Shown: in pieces, positions 24,407 to 34,636 of the stretch
How the letters are laid out: every line of letters begins with the position of its first letter
Position numbering within the stretch: position 1 is the first letter of the stretch
Assembly (NCBI GenBank): GCA_028551475.1
Contig: CM052361.1
Coordinates: 19,915,491-19,979,490 of the forward strand
Source of the DNA: Casuarina equisetifolia
Taxonomy: Eukaryota > Streptophyta > Magnoliopsida > Fagales > Casuarinaceae
Direction of reading: 5' to 3'
DNA length: 64,000 nucleotides
Notes under the pieces: generated by a model
What the model saw: the letters and a program-made list of their open reading frames with translations, nothing else
Told to the model about the DNA's origin: nothing
The model's database searches: none
Translations under genes and position numbers: made by a program

Positions 24407-25723
24407 ATGATTTTTGTTAGGAGAAATCGCTTGAGTCATGTCCTTTCAGGCAACAATTCAACCGTTCAGGTATGCTCCACAAACCCGCTTGAACATTTTT
24501 ATCCACGCCCAATCAGCTACTTCAATCCCATCGATCTCCCTTTGAAGCATATTCTCCATTTGAATCTGAGCCGTTTTGGCCGATGTCCCAAAGTACCTTC
24601 AAATGAAGTTCCGAGCCTATGTGCGCGCGTTTCCTTGAATTCTTTATACTCTACTAAAAGACCATCGAGATCTTTTACGAGGAGAGAGCGTAAGAGATCA
24701 AAAGCTAATGCTGAAACTCCTCTTGATGAGGCCCAATTTCAACGTGCGGTTTCCCAACTTCCACCGAGGTTCACTGCCGAAGAGCTTTGCAATGTCATAA
24801 CTCCGCAAGAAGATCCGAGAGTGTGCTTGGAGCTATTCAATTGGGCGTCACAACAACATAGGTTTAGGCACGATGTTTGCACTTATCACATTACCATAAA
24901 GAAGCTTGGTGCTGCGAAAATGTACCAAGAAATGGATGATGTTGTAAACCAAGTGCTTGCTCTTCCAAGTGTTGGTTCAGAGGCCCTTTACAATACCATC
25001 ATCTATTTTTTCACGGAGGCACGGAAGCTGACTCGAGCTGTCAATATTTTTAAGCACATGAGGAGTAGCCGAAATTTGGATTGTAGGCCTTCGGTTAGAA
25101 CCTATAATCTTCTTTTTGCGGCATTCTTGAGTAAGGGAAATAATTCATACATAAACCACATGTATATGGAGACTATTAGATGCTTATTTAGACAGATGGT
25201 AAACGATGGGATTGAGCCTGATATTTTTTCTTTGAATTCTATGATAAAGGGCTATGTAGTTTCTCTTCATGTTAATGATGCTCTTAGGGTCTTTCACCAA
25301 ATGGGTGTGGTATATCCATGTCAGCCCAACTCATTTTCCTATAATTATTTAATCCATGGGTTATGTGCACAAGGTCGCACAAACAATGCTAGGGAGTTAT
25401 GTGAGGAAATGAAGGGAAAAGGGTTTCTCCCAAGTACCAAATCATACAACTCACTTGTGAATGCTTTGGCCCTAGATGGAGAGGTTGATGAAGCAGTGAG
25501 GTACCTGTGGGAGATGATTGAAAAGCGGGGGTCAGCTGATTTCATTACCTACAAAACTGTCTTGGATGAGATCTGCAGAAGAGGAAGATTAAAAGAGGCC
25601 ATGAGGTTGTTGAAGGAGTTTCAAGAAAAAGACATTGTGGATGAGCTTACTTACAGGAAGCTTCTATATGTTCTTGAAGATGACTTCGGAAATTCAGTTG
25701 ACAAAAATCAGTTCAGGTACTGA
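24407..25723 (+). CDS. P-class pentatricopeptide repeat protein, probably mitochondrial (438 aa)
   Basis: PPR proteins bind organelle RNA and guide its processing, stability or translation. The frame is open from 24329, but the codon there is TTG. The first in-frame ATG is 24407, giving MIFVRRNRLSHVL and a 438-residue protein. The N-terminal region of about 100 residues is rich in Arg, Ser and Asn and poor in acidic residues, like a mitochondrial presequence. Conserved blocks are QLPPRFTAEELCNVI, then ELFNWASQQHRF, then degenerate 35-residue PPR motifs from about residue 228 to 420, such as VRTYNLLFAAFL, SLNSMIKGYV, SYNYLIHGLC, SYNSLVNALA and TYKTVLDEIC. This arrangement resembles the Arabidopsis At2g27800-type family from memory. 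The coding region is intronless, as is usual for PPR genes. Near the end, TTCAG|GTACTG is a possible donor that could splice to 26104 and would change only the last residues. Confidence 0.88.
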   Translation: MIFVRRNRLSHVLSGNNSTVQVCSTNPLEHFYPRPISYFNPIDLPLKHILHLNLSRFGRCPKVPSNEVPSLCARVSLNSLYSTKRPSRSFTRRERKRSKANAETPLDEAQFQRAVSQLPPRFTAEELCNVITPQEDPRVCLELFNWASQQHRFRHDVCTYHITIKKLGAAKMYQEMDDVVNQVLALPSVGSEALYNTIIYFFTEARKLTRAVNIFKHMRSSRNLDCRPSVRTYNLLFAAFLSKGNNSYINHMYMETIRCLFRQMVNDGIEPDIFSLNSMIKGYVVSLHVNDALRVFHQMGVVYPCQPNSFSYNYLIHGLCAQGRTNNARELCEEMKGKGFLPSTKSYNSLVNALALDGEVDEAVRYLWEMIEKRGSADFITYKTVLDEICRRGRLKEAMRLLKEFQEKDIVDELTYRKLLYVLEDDFGNSVDKNQFRY

Positions 25724-26123
25724 GCATTTGCTTTTCATCGTCACAAGTGACTTGTAGTACTTGCTTTGAATTGAAAGTTAGCTGCAGTCGCTTCTGTCAT
25801 CTTTGCTCAAGTCTGCTAGTATTACATGTATGTTTAGAGAGGTTGTGTGTGATTAAGCTAGGGTGCAAAAGTTATGAAATCTTCCCCTTGCATAGTTGTC
25901 CATGAACTGCTCTTTAATTGAGTATTAAAATAAAAAACCATGTCTTAGTTTATTTTTTTATTTTTACTAATTTGTTTTCTGCTTCTGTATCTTCACCGTA
26001 AACTATATACCAATCAGATTAATTACTGTTATAAAAGTATTATCTTTTTGATAAGTTTTGTAGTCAGCTTATTTATTTAAATCTCAATATGCTTCATTAC
26101 TGCAGTTAAGTAAGTTCAAGCAT

Positions 26124-27294
26124 ATGGTTCATAACTTTTGGATATTGGAGGAAAAGGCTTTCAAGGACGCTGGAGGTGAAATGCCAGAACAATGTGGTAC
26201 GCCTTATCTATCTTTTGAAAATGCAATTACTCGAGTATAATTTTCAAACCACAATATTGACATATGCTTTAAGAACATATGTTCATTTGAGTTCAACTGG
26301 ATATCTGTCCTGATGATTGATACTAGCCAAAAACTTGTTTAAAAGTCAAAGAGTGGGACTAAAAAGAAAAGCTATGGCTGTTCTGTCTTATGAGTTACAG
26401 ATCTAGCACTAGTCTCACTGAAGTGAAATATCATCTTAGACAGCACACTTTAAGTGAAGTTGAGATTTTTATGTACTCAAAATGAAAGAAAAATTTTACT
26501 TTGTGATATCATGTTCTGCTGCACATTGAAGTTTTGTATTATCCGCAAAAGGCTTGGGGCTTATTTGGTTTAAGTAGGTAAATCCTTTTGTTCCCCTTAT
26601 CTAGGTCAGTGCTACGTAATAAGACTGCCTCTGTAGAACTTGGCAGTATTCCTATGAGTTCATATGTAATCTTATTTGCTGGTTCATATCAACTTGGCCT
26701 CGTATTCTCTGGTTCATATTTATGTTAGTGCTCATACCCGATCAACAAAAGAAGCATAGATGCTTCCTACATCACCATCTTCCTAAAGAGCTAATTATTT
26801 AATCTAGAGATTTGATGTTTTTTCCTTCCCTTTGTTTTTCAATCTAACCATCCATCATGGTGGGATCATGTTACCTTCTTCTTTCTTTATATATCTAGAT
26901 GGTGTCCCCCATTTTCACCCTCAAATGATTGATTAGATCTGGAGACATCTTCCTGGCAGTAATGCTATTCAACATAAAATGGAAAGGATTTAAACAAGTT
27001 CTTTTCTGATGGAATCAGTTTAGAAGGCATGCATCATTGTCAAGATATATTATGGGTCTGCATTGTGAAATTCTCGTTAGATCAAGTAACTTCTGCAATT
27101 TATTGGATCATTATCCTCTTCATGGGATTGCTTGATTCTTGATCACCAAAGTTCATTTTTGTATAAAGTGTTTATATGATATAAAGATAAATTGATGTTC
27201 CTTTGCTTCAGGTCGACTTTACAGCAGCGTCATGTTTTACTTTTTACCTGCTTTCGTCATGCCCGTCGTGACCATCCTGCTTGATGTTTCATAA
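26124..27294 (+). CDS. Candidate two-exon small protein (51 aa), unrecognised
   Basis: I do not recognise this protein. Exon 26124-26196 begins MVHNFWILEEKAFK and ends at a GTACGC donor. Exon 27212-27294 follows a CTTTGCTTCAG acceptor and ends with TAA. Joined lengths of 73 and 83 bases give 52 in-frame codons including the stop. The second exon encodes a hydrophobic stretch (VMFYFLPAFVMPVV) that could be a membrane segment. It lies downstream of the PPR gene on the same strand, so it could instead be part of a spliced 3'UTR. Evidence is limited to matching splice sites and frame. Confidence 0.3.
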
Positions 27295-27299
27295 AAGAT

Positions 27300-30200
27300 G
27301 CGAGCTGAATCGCAGCTACACCGAGAGAAGGGAGATCGAAGGTTTGACAAGGGAACATACCTTTGCTCTGTCTAGGGGCCCCATCGTCCCATTATAGACC
27401 CGAAAATAGGAGATGGGGGGATGCTCCTTCTCCATACAATAAGTGGAGGATAATTTTTCTTTTGGTCCTGATGCCACTCGTGGTTGTATTGTCCTGCACA
27501 ATATTCCACCGAAAGGCTTTGATATTGACGTAAAGCTTGTTGGTTTTTGCATTCCATGTTGTATTCCTCTTTTTCTCGGCGAAAGCGGTGCTGTATGAAG
27601 AGAAGGGCTGGACTCTTCCCTGTGAAGTTCTCTGTTCTCTACTCTCTGCTTTTCTTTCTTTGAAAATGCTTCTCCATTTTCGTTTGCTGTGTAAAACGAA
27701 ACCGGTCTTTATGATGTACAAGATCTGTGGTTAATTATAGAAACTACCTCTATGAGGTTAATGACCATGTTAGAGTCCAGGTGTTGATGAGACAAGAGGG
27801 ATAGTGACCTGCTTCTACCCCTTTAATTTACCCTGCTTTTAAAGATAAAGGATACTGCAGCATTTCTGTTCCCGACATGGCACATCTGCACATATGCTTC
27901 AACCAATATATCAATGAAAAAGCAACGTTACCTGCTAAGAAAGCTGTTTAGAAAATAATAATCGAGTAAAGGCAACTGGCAGGAGCTTGGTTTGCCTCCT
28001 ACTTACACCGTTCCCGACGGCGCCAGCCAGAAAAGTCCGTAAAGATGTTCTTTTTGGTTGCTTCCCTCTCAAGTATGGTATATGGAATGTTACAGATAAA
28101 GCATCATTTATCCGAAATTTTATACGTTTATTATACCTTACAGATCTGCACTGACTAATGTGCAAACCCTTTTAATTGAGGATCCACGTGTTAAGGAGAA
28201 AATGTGGAGGAATCTCCAAACACAGTATCAGACTATGTGGACCGCGCAGTACCATGTGTCTATACAAAAAGATATATATACTCTACACGAAAAAAGGAAG
28301 AGAAGAGACGAAAAAATATACTTTAAAAAAAATACATAAAAATAGACATATTAAGCACTAACTCAATTGGGTATTTGCATTACTTGAAACTTTTTGATCC
28401 TATGTCAGATAACGGGCATGTATAAGTTTGTGTATTTGTGAACAAAATAATAATAAGATAGATTAAACCCAATTTGTAGAATTAGATTTGTTTTGAACGT
28501 TTCCAAAAGATATATTTGGACACATCTTGGTGATATCATGATCTGGGGAGAATTTGACAATGGCAAATTGCATCTTCGATTTTGAAACCTAAATATGGAA
28601 AAGCCGTTGAAATTTCAAGAGTTGGTTGGCAATCTTGGTTTACAAGAAGATGTTAATTTAATAGATCTGAGTCAATTGGACTTACTAGAAAGTCGAAGAC
28701 CTGATGCATAATGTCTTTACAATAATAATGTGATAAAGCCAATGAGAAAGAAACAAGAATTGAACCGTGCTTGAATTTGTATATATAGATGCTCGGACCA
28801 AGGATTGGCGGTCTCACTTTCTTTACGTACTTAGCTTCTTTCGGGGATTTCAAGCCAAATGAGACCTAGGTCGTCTTATACATCTTGAGGCTTTAGGCTT
28901 TAGGCTTTATTTAAATGTCCCTTATTTTATGTGTGGTTGCTTCATTCCATATTTAAAACTCCCTTTACTTTTCACAGTGCTTGTGACATAAAGATGATAT
29001 TGTCTATGAATTTTTTTAATTAATTAAATTAAAACACTTTTGTTTTTACTTAGAGAACTAAAATGTAGTAAACAATGAGGCACCACGGTTGGGTTTTCAT
29101 TTCATGTTAGGAAAACAAATAAGTAACTTTGAAATAAGATACGTTAGATGAAGAAGTGTTAAAAAATTATTATTTTTTTCATTAAGAAAAGCTAAATTTC
29201 CTTCCGTGGAGTTTTGCTCTAAGTTGAATCTTATGTTTTGTTTTATTTCTAATTTTTTTACCTTAAAGATATAATTGTAATGTAAAATAATCCAGGGCTT
29301 TGTATATGCCTAACACACATATAATAAATTATACGATAGATAAAAATTATTTTTTATTAATCATAAGCAAATCATATAAGAGAGTTTGTGAATAATTTGG
29401 AACTCCATATACAAAATCTTATTGTTCTAAAGAAGGGAAAATGAGAATGTTATATTTATATATAATTGATTTTCTTATTCGGATTAGGATTTCTTTTTTT
29501 ATTTTAGACAAAGATTCCTTTATTTGCCTTGGATTATGATTTCTTTATTTGCTTCAAATTGAGATTTCTTAGATTTGCTACATGAAGGGCTTACATGGCT
29601 TTATTAGTTATCTCTACATTTGAACACCCCCTTAAGCTAGTGGCTAGTAGAAGTTAAGAATACTAAGATTGCATAAGAGGGTGATATCTCAACATTTGGA
29701 TAATATAAGAAGTCTTTATATCAAATTGTAACTCTCAACATGAAATGATAAAAAAAATAAAATTATATGTATTTGTGATAAAATTGATTAGAAAATATAG
29801 AGAGTGAAAATAATTTATTGCAATATGATAAAATAAAAGATAAAATTTGAAAGCTATAGCCTCAGATAGAACACCAAAAATTGGGAATTTTGATTTTTCA
29901 CTATTTTATGTAAAGTGTAAACTATCTTGATGTTTCATTTTTATCGATCTATTATAATTGGTTGGATAAAAATAAGATTATCAAGGGTTTTAAGATTCCA
30001 AAAATCATAATTGTTAATGAAATATCTAAAATTTGACAACTTAGTGTTTATTATAGTTTAGATCCTGTGAATTAGAAAAAAAAAAGGTTTAGAATCTTCT
30101 GAGGATGGTAAACGCTTAGAAGGCCAGATTTTTTAAACAATTTATTTAAGTAATAACGAAAAAAAATTAGAAGGACTTGAACGTCATTCTGGTAATAGAT

Positions 30201-30300
30201 AGGGGCAACCTCGTAGTTTCGTATGAAGGAATCTACTACCGGTGCGAAAGCACAAAATATGAACATTCGGTAACAATCCCGGTCCAACGTGGCGAGAGTG
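27300..30300. other. Intergenic DNA with no supported gene
   Basis: The part up to about 27760 may be 3'UTR or flank of the PPR region. 28400-30060 is very AT-rich, with TE-like AT blocks but no terminal repeats that I could pair. ORFs here are short and carry no recognisable motifs. Confidence 0.55.
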
Positions 30301-30307
30301 ATCTTTT

Positions 30308-30339
30308 ACCGTCCGATCTCCCAGCAATGATCGGACGGT
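30308..30339 (+). promoter_or_regulatory. Perfect 11-bp inverted repeat in the EF-1alpha copy 3 promoter
   Basis: ACCGTCCGATC (30308-30318) and GATCGGACGGT (30329-30339) form a perfect inverted repeat around a 10-base spacer. It lies immediately upstream of a telo-box and the CT-rich leader. It could be a dimeric factor site. It is absent from the promoters of the other copies. Confidence 0.6.
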
Positions 30340-30347
30340 GGAGAGAG

Positions 30348-30356
30348 AAACCCTAA
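30348..30356 (+). promoter_or_regulatory. Telo-box AAACCCTAA of EF-1alpha copy 3
   Basis: AAACCCTAA lies about 130 bases upstream of the leader-intron donor. Telo-boxes are established cis-elements of plant EF-1alpha and ribosomal-protein promoters. A weak TATA-like TTTAAAA follows at 30383-30389. Confidence 0.65.
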
Positions 30357-30486
30357 GCGCACTGAGGCGCCACCTGCGGCACTTTAAAACCAAAGAGATC
30401 CCTCAGTTTTCAGCCTCTCCCTCAGTCTCTCGCTCTTCAGAAGCTTGAAGCCGGCGAGAGTCTCTTCCTTTTTTTGTCTGCTACAG

Positions 30487-31393
30487 GTATAGATCTCTCT
30501 CTTTCTGTCTCGTAGTTCTAATGTTGTTTATTTGGTTGTGACTCAAGTTTTTGTTTGTTACTAGCTGATGGTAATGATTGTTTTCTGCTGTTATCTTTGT
30601 GTTTGGATCTGATACTTTTGTGAACTTATTTGGGTTTAGATCCGGTTTACAGTTCTTTTCCCAGATTTGGGTTGGATTTAGCATGGATAGTTGTTGTTTA
30701 TGTGTGTGTGTGTGTGTGGCTTTTCCGGTATGCTTACCGTTTATGATTACGATGACATTGTTGACTGGTTTTGGATAGCGGTTGGTTCTTCTACTTCTGT
30801 GGCTGTTATATCTTGTATTATTACTGCTGTAATTGTGTTTATTGCTCAAAGGTTCTTCGACTTGATGTGTGATGTTGATGTTTGAATATAATCTTTTAGA
30901 TGTGGCTCGACCGAGTTCAATTGTTTATTTACAGTCATGAAATTTGAGCTTACTAGTGCTGTCACGTATTCGATTGACTGAAGCGCTTTTGGACGGTTAT
31001 AGTTTTGGTCCTGTTGTTGCAAGCACTGGTGGAGAGGTAGCTTGTTTGGTAGCAATAGCGGGAAGTTTACTTGATTTTCGATTCAAACTGGACCAAAATT
31101 GTTGTTTTCTTGTCTAAATTTTGTGTCGGGTATTATGGTTATGTAAGTTTTTAGTGGTCACTTTGGCGGTGAGTTTTATTCTCTCTGCGGTATTACTCAA
31201 GAAATTGTTTTCATATTGGCCCACAAAATGAGGACCATGTCTATTTTTGGTGTAGTAATGCTATAAATTCAGACCGTTATGATGTTCAATCCTTGGTTAG
31301 AGTTCCCTTGTTAAGCTTTTTGATCATGTTAGCAATTTGGTTGCTACTGATGGTGAAGATTGACTGACTTCGTCCTTGTTATTTCTATTTCAG
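30487..31393 (+). other. 5'-leader intron of EF-1alpha copy 3
   Basis: Donor CTGCTACAG|GTATAG at 30486/30487 and acceptor CTATTTCAG|TTCTTC at 31393/31394, fourteen bases before the ATG. The intron contains a (TG)9 microsatellite at 30701-30718. It aligns with the leader intron of the pseudogene at 34637 and onward, not with those of copies 1 and 2. Confidence 0.85.
30701..30718 (+). repeat. (TG)9 microsatellite
   Basis: Nine TG dinucleotides inside the leader intron of EF-1alpha copy 3. Confidence 0.95.
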
Positions 31394-31407
31394 TTCTTCT
31401 GATCGTA

Positions 31408-32856
31408 ATGGGTAAAGAAAAGGTTCACATCAACATTGTGGTCATTGGCCATGTCGACTCTGGAAAGTCGACCACCACTGGGCACTTGATCTACAAGCTT
31501 GGAGGTATTGACAAGCGTGTTATTGAGAGGTTCGAGAAGGAGGCTGCTGAGATGAACAAGAGATCATTTAAGTATGCGTGGGTGTTGGACAAACTGAAGG
31601 CTGAACGTGAACGTGGTATTACCATTGACATTGCCTTGTGGAAGTTTGAGACGACCAAGTACTACTGCACTGTGATTGATGCTCCTGGACATCGTGACTT
31701 TATCAAGAACATGATTACTGGCACCTCACAGGCTGACTGTGCTGTCCTGATCATTGACTCCACGACTGGTGGTTTTGAAGCTGGTATTTCGAAGGATGGT
31801 CAGACCCGTGAGCATGCATTGCTTGCATTCACCCTTGGTGTGAAGCAGATGATTTGCTGCTGCAACAAGGTTGGTTCTGTGATTTATATTCTTGAATAGA
31901 TGCGATCATCTGTGTTTGCCAGTGCAAAGTGAATGCGTTGTACTTACGTTGGTTTTGTTGACTTTTGTGTATAGATGGATGCTACAACCCCCAAGTACTC
32001 CAAGGCAAGGTACGATGAAATTGTGAAGGAAGTTTCATCCTATTTGAAGAAGGTTGGGTACAACCCCGATAAAATCCCCTTCGTCCCCATCTCTGGTTTC
32101 GAGGGTGACAATATGATTGAGAGGTCTACCAACCTGGACTGGTACAAGGGCCCTACCCTCCTGGAGGCACTTGACCAGATCAATGAGCCTAAGAGGCCCT
32201 CAGACAAGCCACTTCGTCTTCCTCTTCAGGATGTTTACAAGATTGGTGGTATTGGAACTGTCCCAGTGGGTCGTGTTGAGACTGGTGTTGTGAAGCCAGG
32301 TATGGTGGTGACATTTGGCCCCACTGGACTGACAACTGAAGTTAAGTCCGTTGAGATGCATCACGAAGCACTCCAGGAGGCCTTTCCCGGTGACAATGTT
32401 GGGTTCAACGTGAAGAACGTTGCAGTGAAGGATCTGAAGCGTGGTTATGTTGCATCCAACTCAAAGGATGATCCTGCAAAGGAGGCTGCTAACTTCACCT
32501 CCCAGGTCATCATCATGAATCATCCTGGTCAGATCGGTAATGGATATGCTCCAGTGCTTGACTGCCACACCTCTCACATTGCGGTGAAGTTTTCTGAGCT
32601 GTTGACCAAGATTGATAGGCGATCTGGTAAAGAGCTGGAGAAGGAGCCCAAGTTTTTGAAGAACGGTGATGCTGGGCTAGTGAAGATGGTTCCCACCAAG
32701 CCCATGGTTGTGGAGACATTCTCTGAGTACCCACCTCTTGGTCGTTTTGCCGTGAGGGACATGCGTCAGACTGTTGCTGTTGGTGTCATCAAGAGTGTTG
32801 AGAAGAAGGACCCAAGTGGTGCCAAGGTCACCAAGTCTGCGGCTAAGAAGAAGTGA
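31408..32856 (+). CDS. EF1A: Elongation factor 1-alpha, copy 3 (447 aa, two coding exons)
   Basis: Translation elongation GTPase. Coding exons are 31408-31869 (154 codons) and 31975-32856 (293 residues plus stop), with a 105-base intron that splits the NKMD motif. P-loop [16 protein letters not shown] and NKMD are intact. The open frame extends upstream to 31360, but that extension is leader intron and acceptor, so the start is ATGGGTAAAG at 31408. The protein is identical to copy 2 except Ser for Asn at 428. The coding intron is nearly identical to that of copies 1 and 2. In contrast, the leader intron and 3' flank match the adjacent pseudogene, which points to gene conversion confined to the coding region. 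It is probably expressed: its motifs, splice sites and a telo-box promoter are intact. Confidence 0.97.
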
Positions 32857-33254
32857 GATGTGTCCTTTTAGATTTATCGTAGTCTGTCTTTTGTTTTAAT
32901 CATTTTCAATTTTGTTTTGATCGTTCTGGGAGTTTTTGGAGGACAGCTTCATATGTTTTCCATCCCAGTCCTTAGCCCTTGCTCATGAGGACTAGGCTTT
33001 GGGTGCAACAACCTGTGGAGGAAGCCATGCTTTCTATTTAATGTTTTATCGTTTTGTAGCCATCGAGATGAGTTGTGTAGGTAACGCATTGTCGATGAAC
33101 AACTTAATTTTTATGTCGAACCCATTGTTTTCTTATCCGTCGGTTTAATCAGCTTTGTCTCCTGTTGGCCCTTCTGTATGATGCATAACACACCTTCAAA
33201 CCTGCGTGTTGTGATGTTGAAGATAACTCTTTTCAGGAGAACCGAGGATCAGGG

Positions 33255-33287
33255 CTGAACCTGAACCTGAACCTGAATCTGAACCTG
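33255..33287 (+). repeat. Hexamer repeat (CTGAAC)n
   Basis: About five copies of a CTGAAC unit, one with a T substitution, in the 3' flank of EF-1alpha copy 3. Confidence 0.85.
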
Positions 33288-33982
33288 TGTTACTTCTATG
33301 GGAAGTATTCATCTCAGGTTGTCCGGAAATATAGAAGCTAAACTGATCTCCTTTGTAGTGATGGCGGCTTAACTAATATATACTGCGAACAAGCAATAGC
33401 TGTGATAGCATTTAGTAGCTATCATCTTGGAGAATGGGGATCGTTCTTAGTGTTGCATTCCCATCACTCCAAAACCACGATTGATCTATTCGCTCAAGTA
33501 AAACCAAAGTTAAGAGACGTTAACCCTCATGGTAATTGCCAATAGTGTCTGGGCTTAATTATTCACATGACCTCCCATTCTGAATCTGTGTAGCATACAT
33601 TTGGCCTTCACGTGCTTGTTAGAATTGTTCTTTTTTCCTCCCCACCAGGGAGAGCGACTGTGATATCAAGAAGCAATTAGTCGGGACTGATGCTTCACGG
33701 TCCCAAACCCTTTGCGATAACTTACAAGCCATTTGTTGAGATTCAGTTTCAGAAATCACGAAAAATGAGATGCTAAACACGAAAAATGTTACTTTTCCTA
33801 AACGAATTTATACTAAAACTTTGCAACTTACCAGAAGATGCTGATAACCCCATGGTATTCAGACAATGCCTGGAGACCTGATATATGACAGATTAGCTGT
33901 GAAATCCTTTTCTCCACGTAATATTCATAAAGATGTGACAGGATTGACGGGAAAAGAAATTTATCCAAAGTGGTTTCCACAC

Positions 33983-34037
33983 TTAAATGCTAAGCTGTGC
34001 TTTTGCCGTTGCTGCCTTTTGAGCTTCTTCTAAAACT
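33983..34037 (-). pseudogene. Remnant of the PDIL5-1 last exon
   Basis: On the minus strand this reads VLEEAQKAATAKAQLSI followed by a stop, matching the C-terminus of the intact PDIL5-1 gene (VLEEAEKAAAKAQLGIDKEL at 37377-37283). No upstream exons remain. Flanking DNA at 33700-33980 also aligns with 36500-37280, so this marks the end of a duplicated segment rather than a stray match. Confidence 0.75.
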
Positions 34038-34325
34038 AAAACAGAAAATGAATGTGATTACATTCTTAATACTTGTAAAATTAATTTACAGTTAACCTTT
34101 AAGCACTCCTTATGTGCTTTCAAAACAGGAAAAAAGAAAAAAAAAAAAACGATATGCCAAAGCGCTGGAAGAATAATATGGTTTTATAGAATGAGATGAT
34201 AGATGTCCATATACGGTTGGATGAAGGGTGAAATATCGACATTTGTGAAACACCTGCAGCAGAATCTCGTTATCCTCTTCGTGTTGGCGGCAATAGCGCT
34301 TCCGACACATATAAATACATGTTTT

Positions 34326-34500
34326 GCCATTCCTATTCATTCCCATTCATTCCTATTCATTCTTCACTTCATCGCTGCGACCCTGTTTGTCATTCCCATT
34401 CGCTCTTCATTCCTATTCATGCCTCATTCCTATTCATTCTTCATTCCTTTTCATTCTTCATCGCTGCTCACGTGCTGCTCTTCCTATTTATTCTTCATCG
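34326..34500 (+). repeat. Degenerate ATTC/CTATTC low-complexity repeat
   Basis: Repeated variants of CATTCCTATTCATTC and TCTTCAT fill this stretch just upstream of the pseudogene leader. It follows a TATAAATA at about 34308. Confidence 0.8.
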
Positions 34501-34548
34501 CTGCTCCCCTGCGTCCGCCCTAGCTTTCCTTGTTCCTCAATTTGCGCC

Positions 34549-34575
34549 CTCTCTCTCTCTCTCTCTCTCTCTCTC
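34549..34575 (+). repeat. (CT)13 microsatellite
   Basis: An uninterrupted CT run in the leader-equivalent region of the EF-1alpha pseudogene. CT-rich leaders are common in plant EF-1alpha genes. Confidence 0.95.
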
Positions 34576-34636
34576 GAACTTCGAAGCCTGTGAGTCACTC
34601 CGATCGGTGCTTATCCTCCTCTTCTGTCTGCTACAG

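Noticed and set aside
31360-31407. N-terminal extension of EF-1alpha copy 3 (16 extra residues)
   Set aside because: The extension covers the end of the leader intron and its CAG acceptor, its first codon lies inside the intron, and all other copies start at MGKEK.
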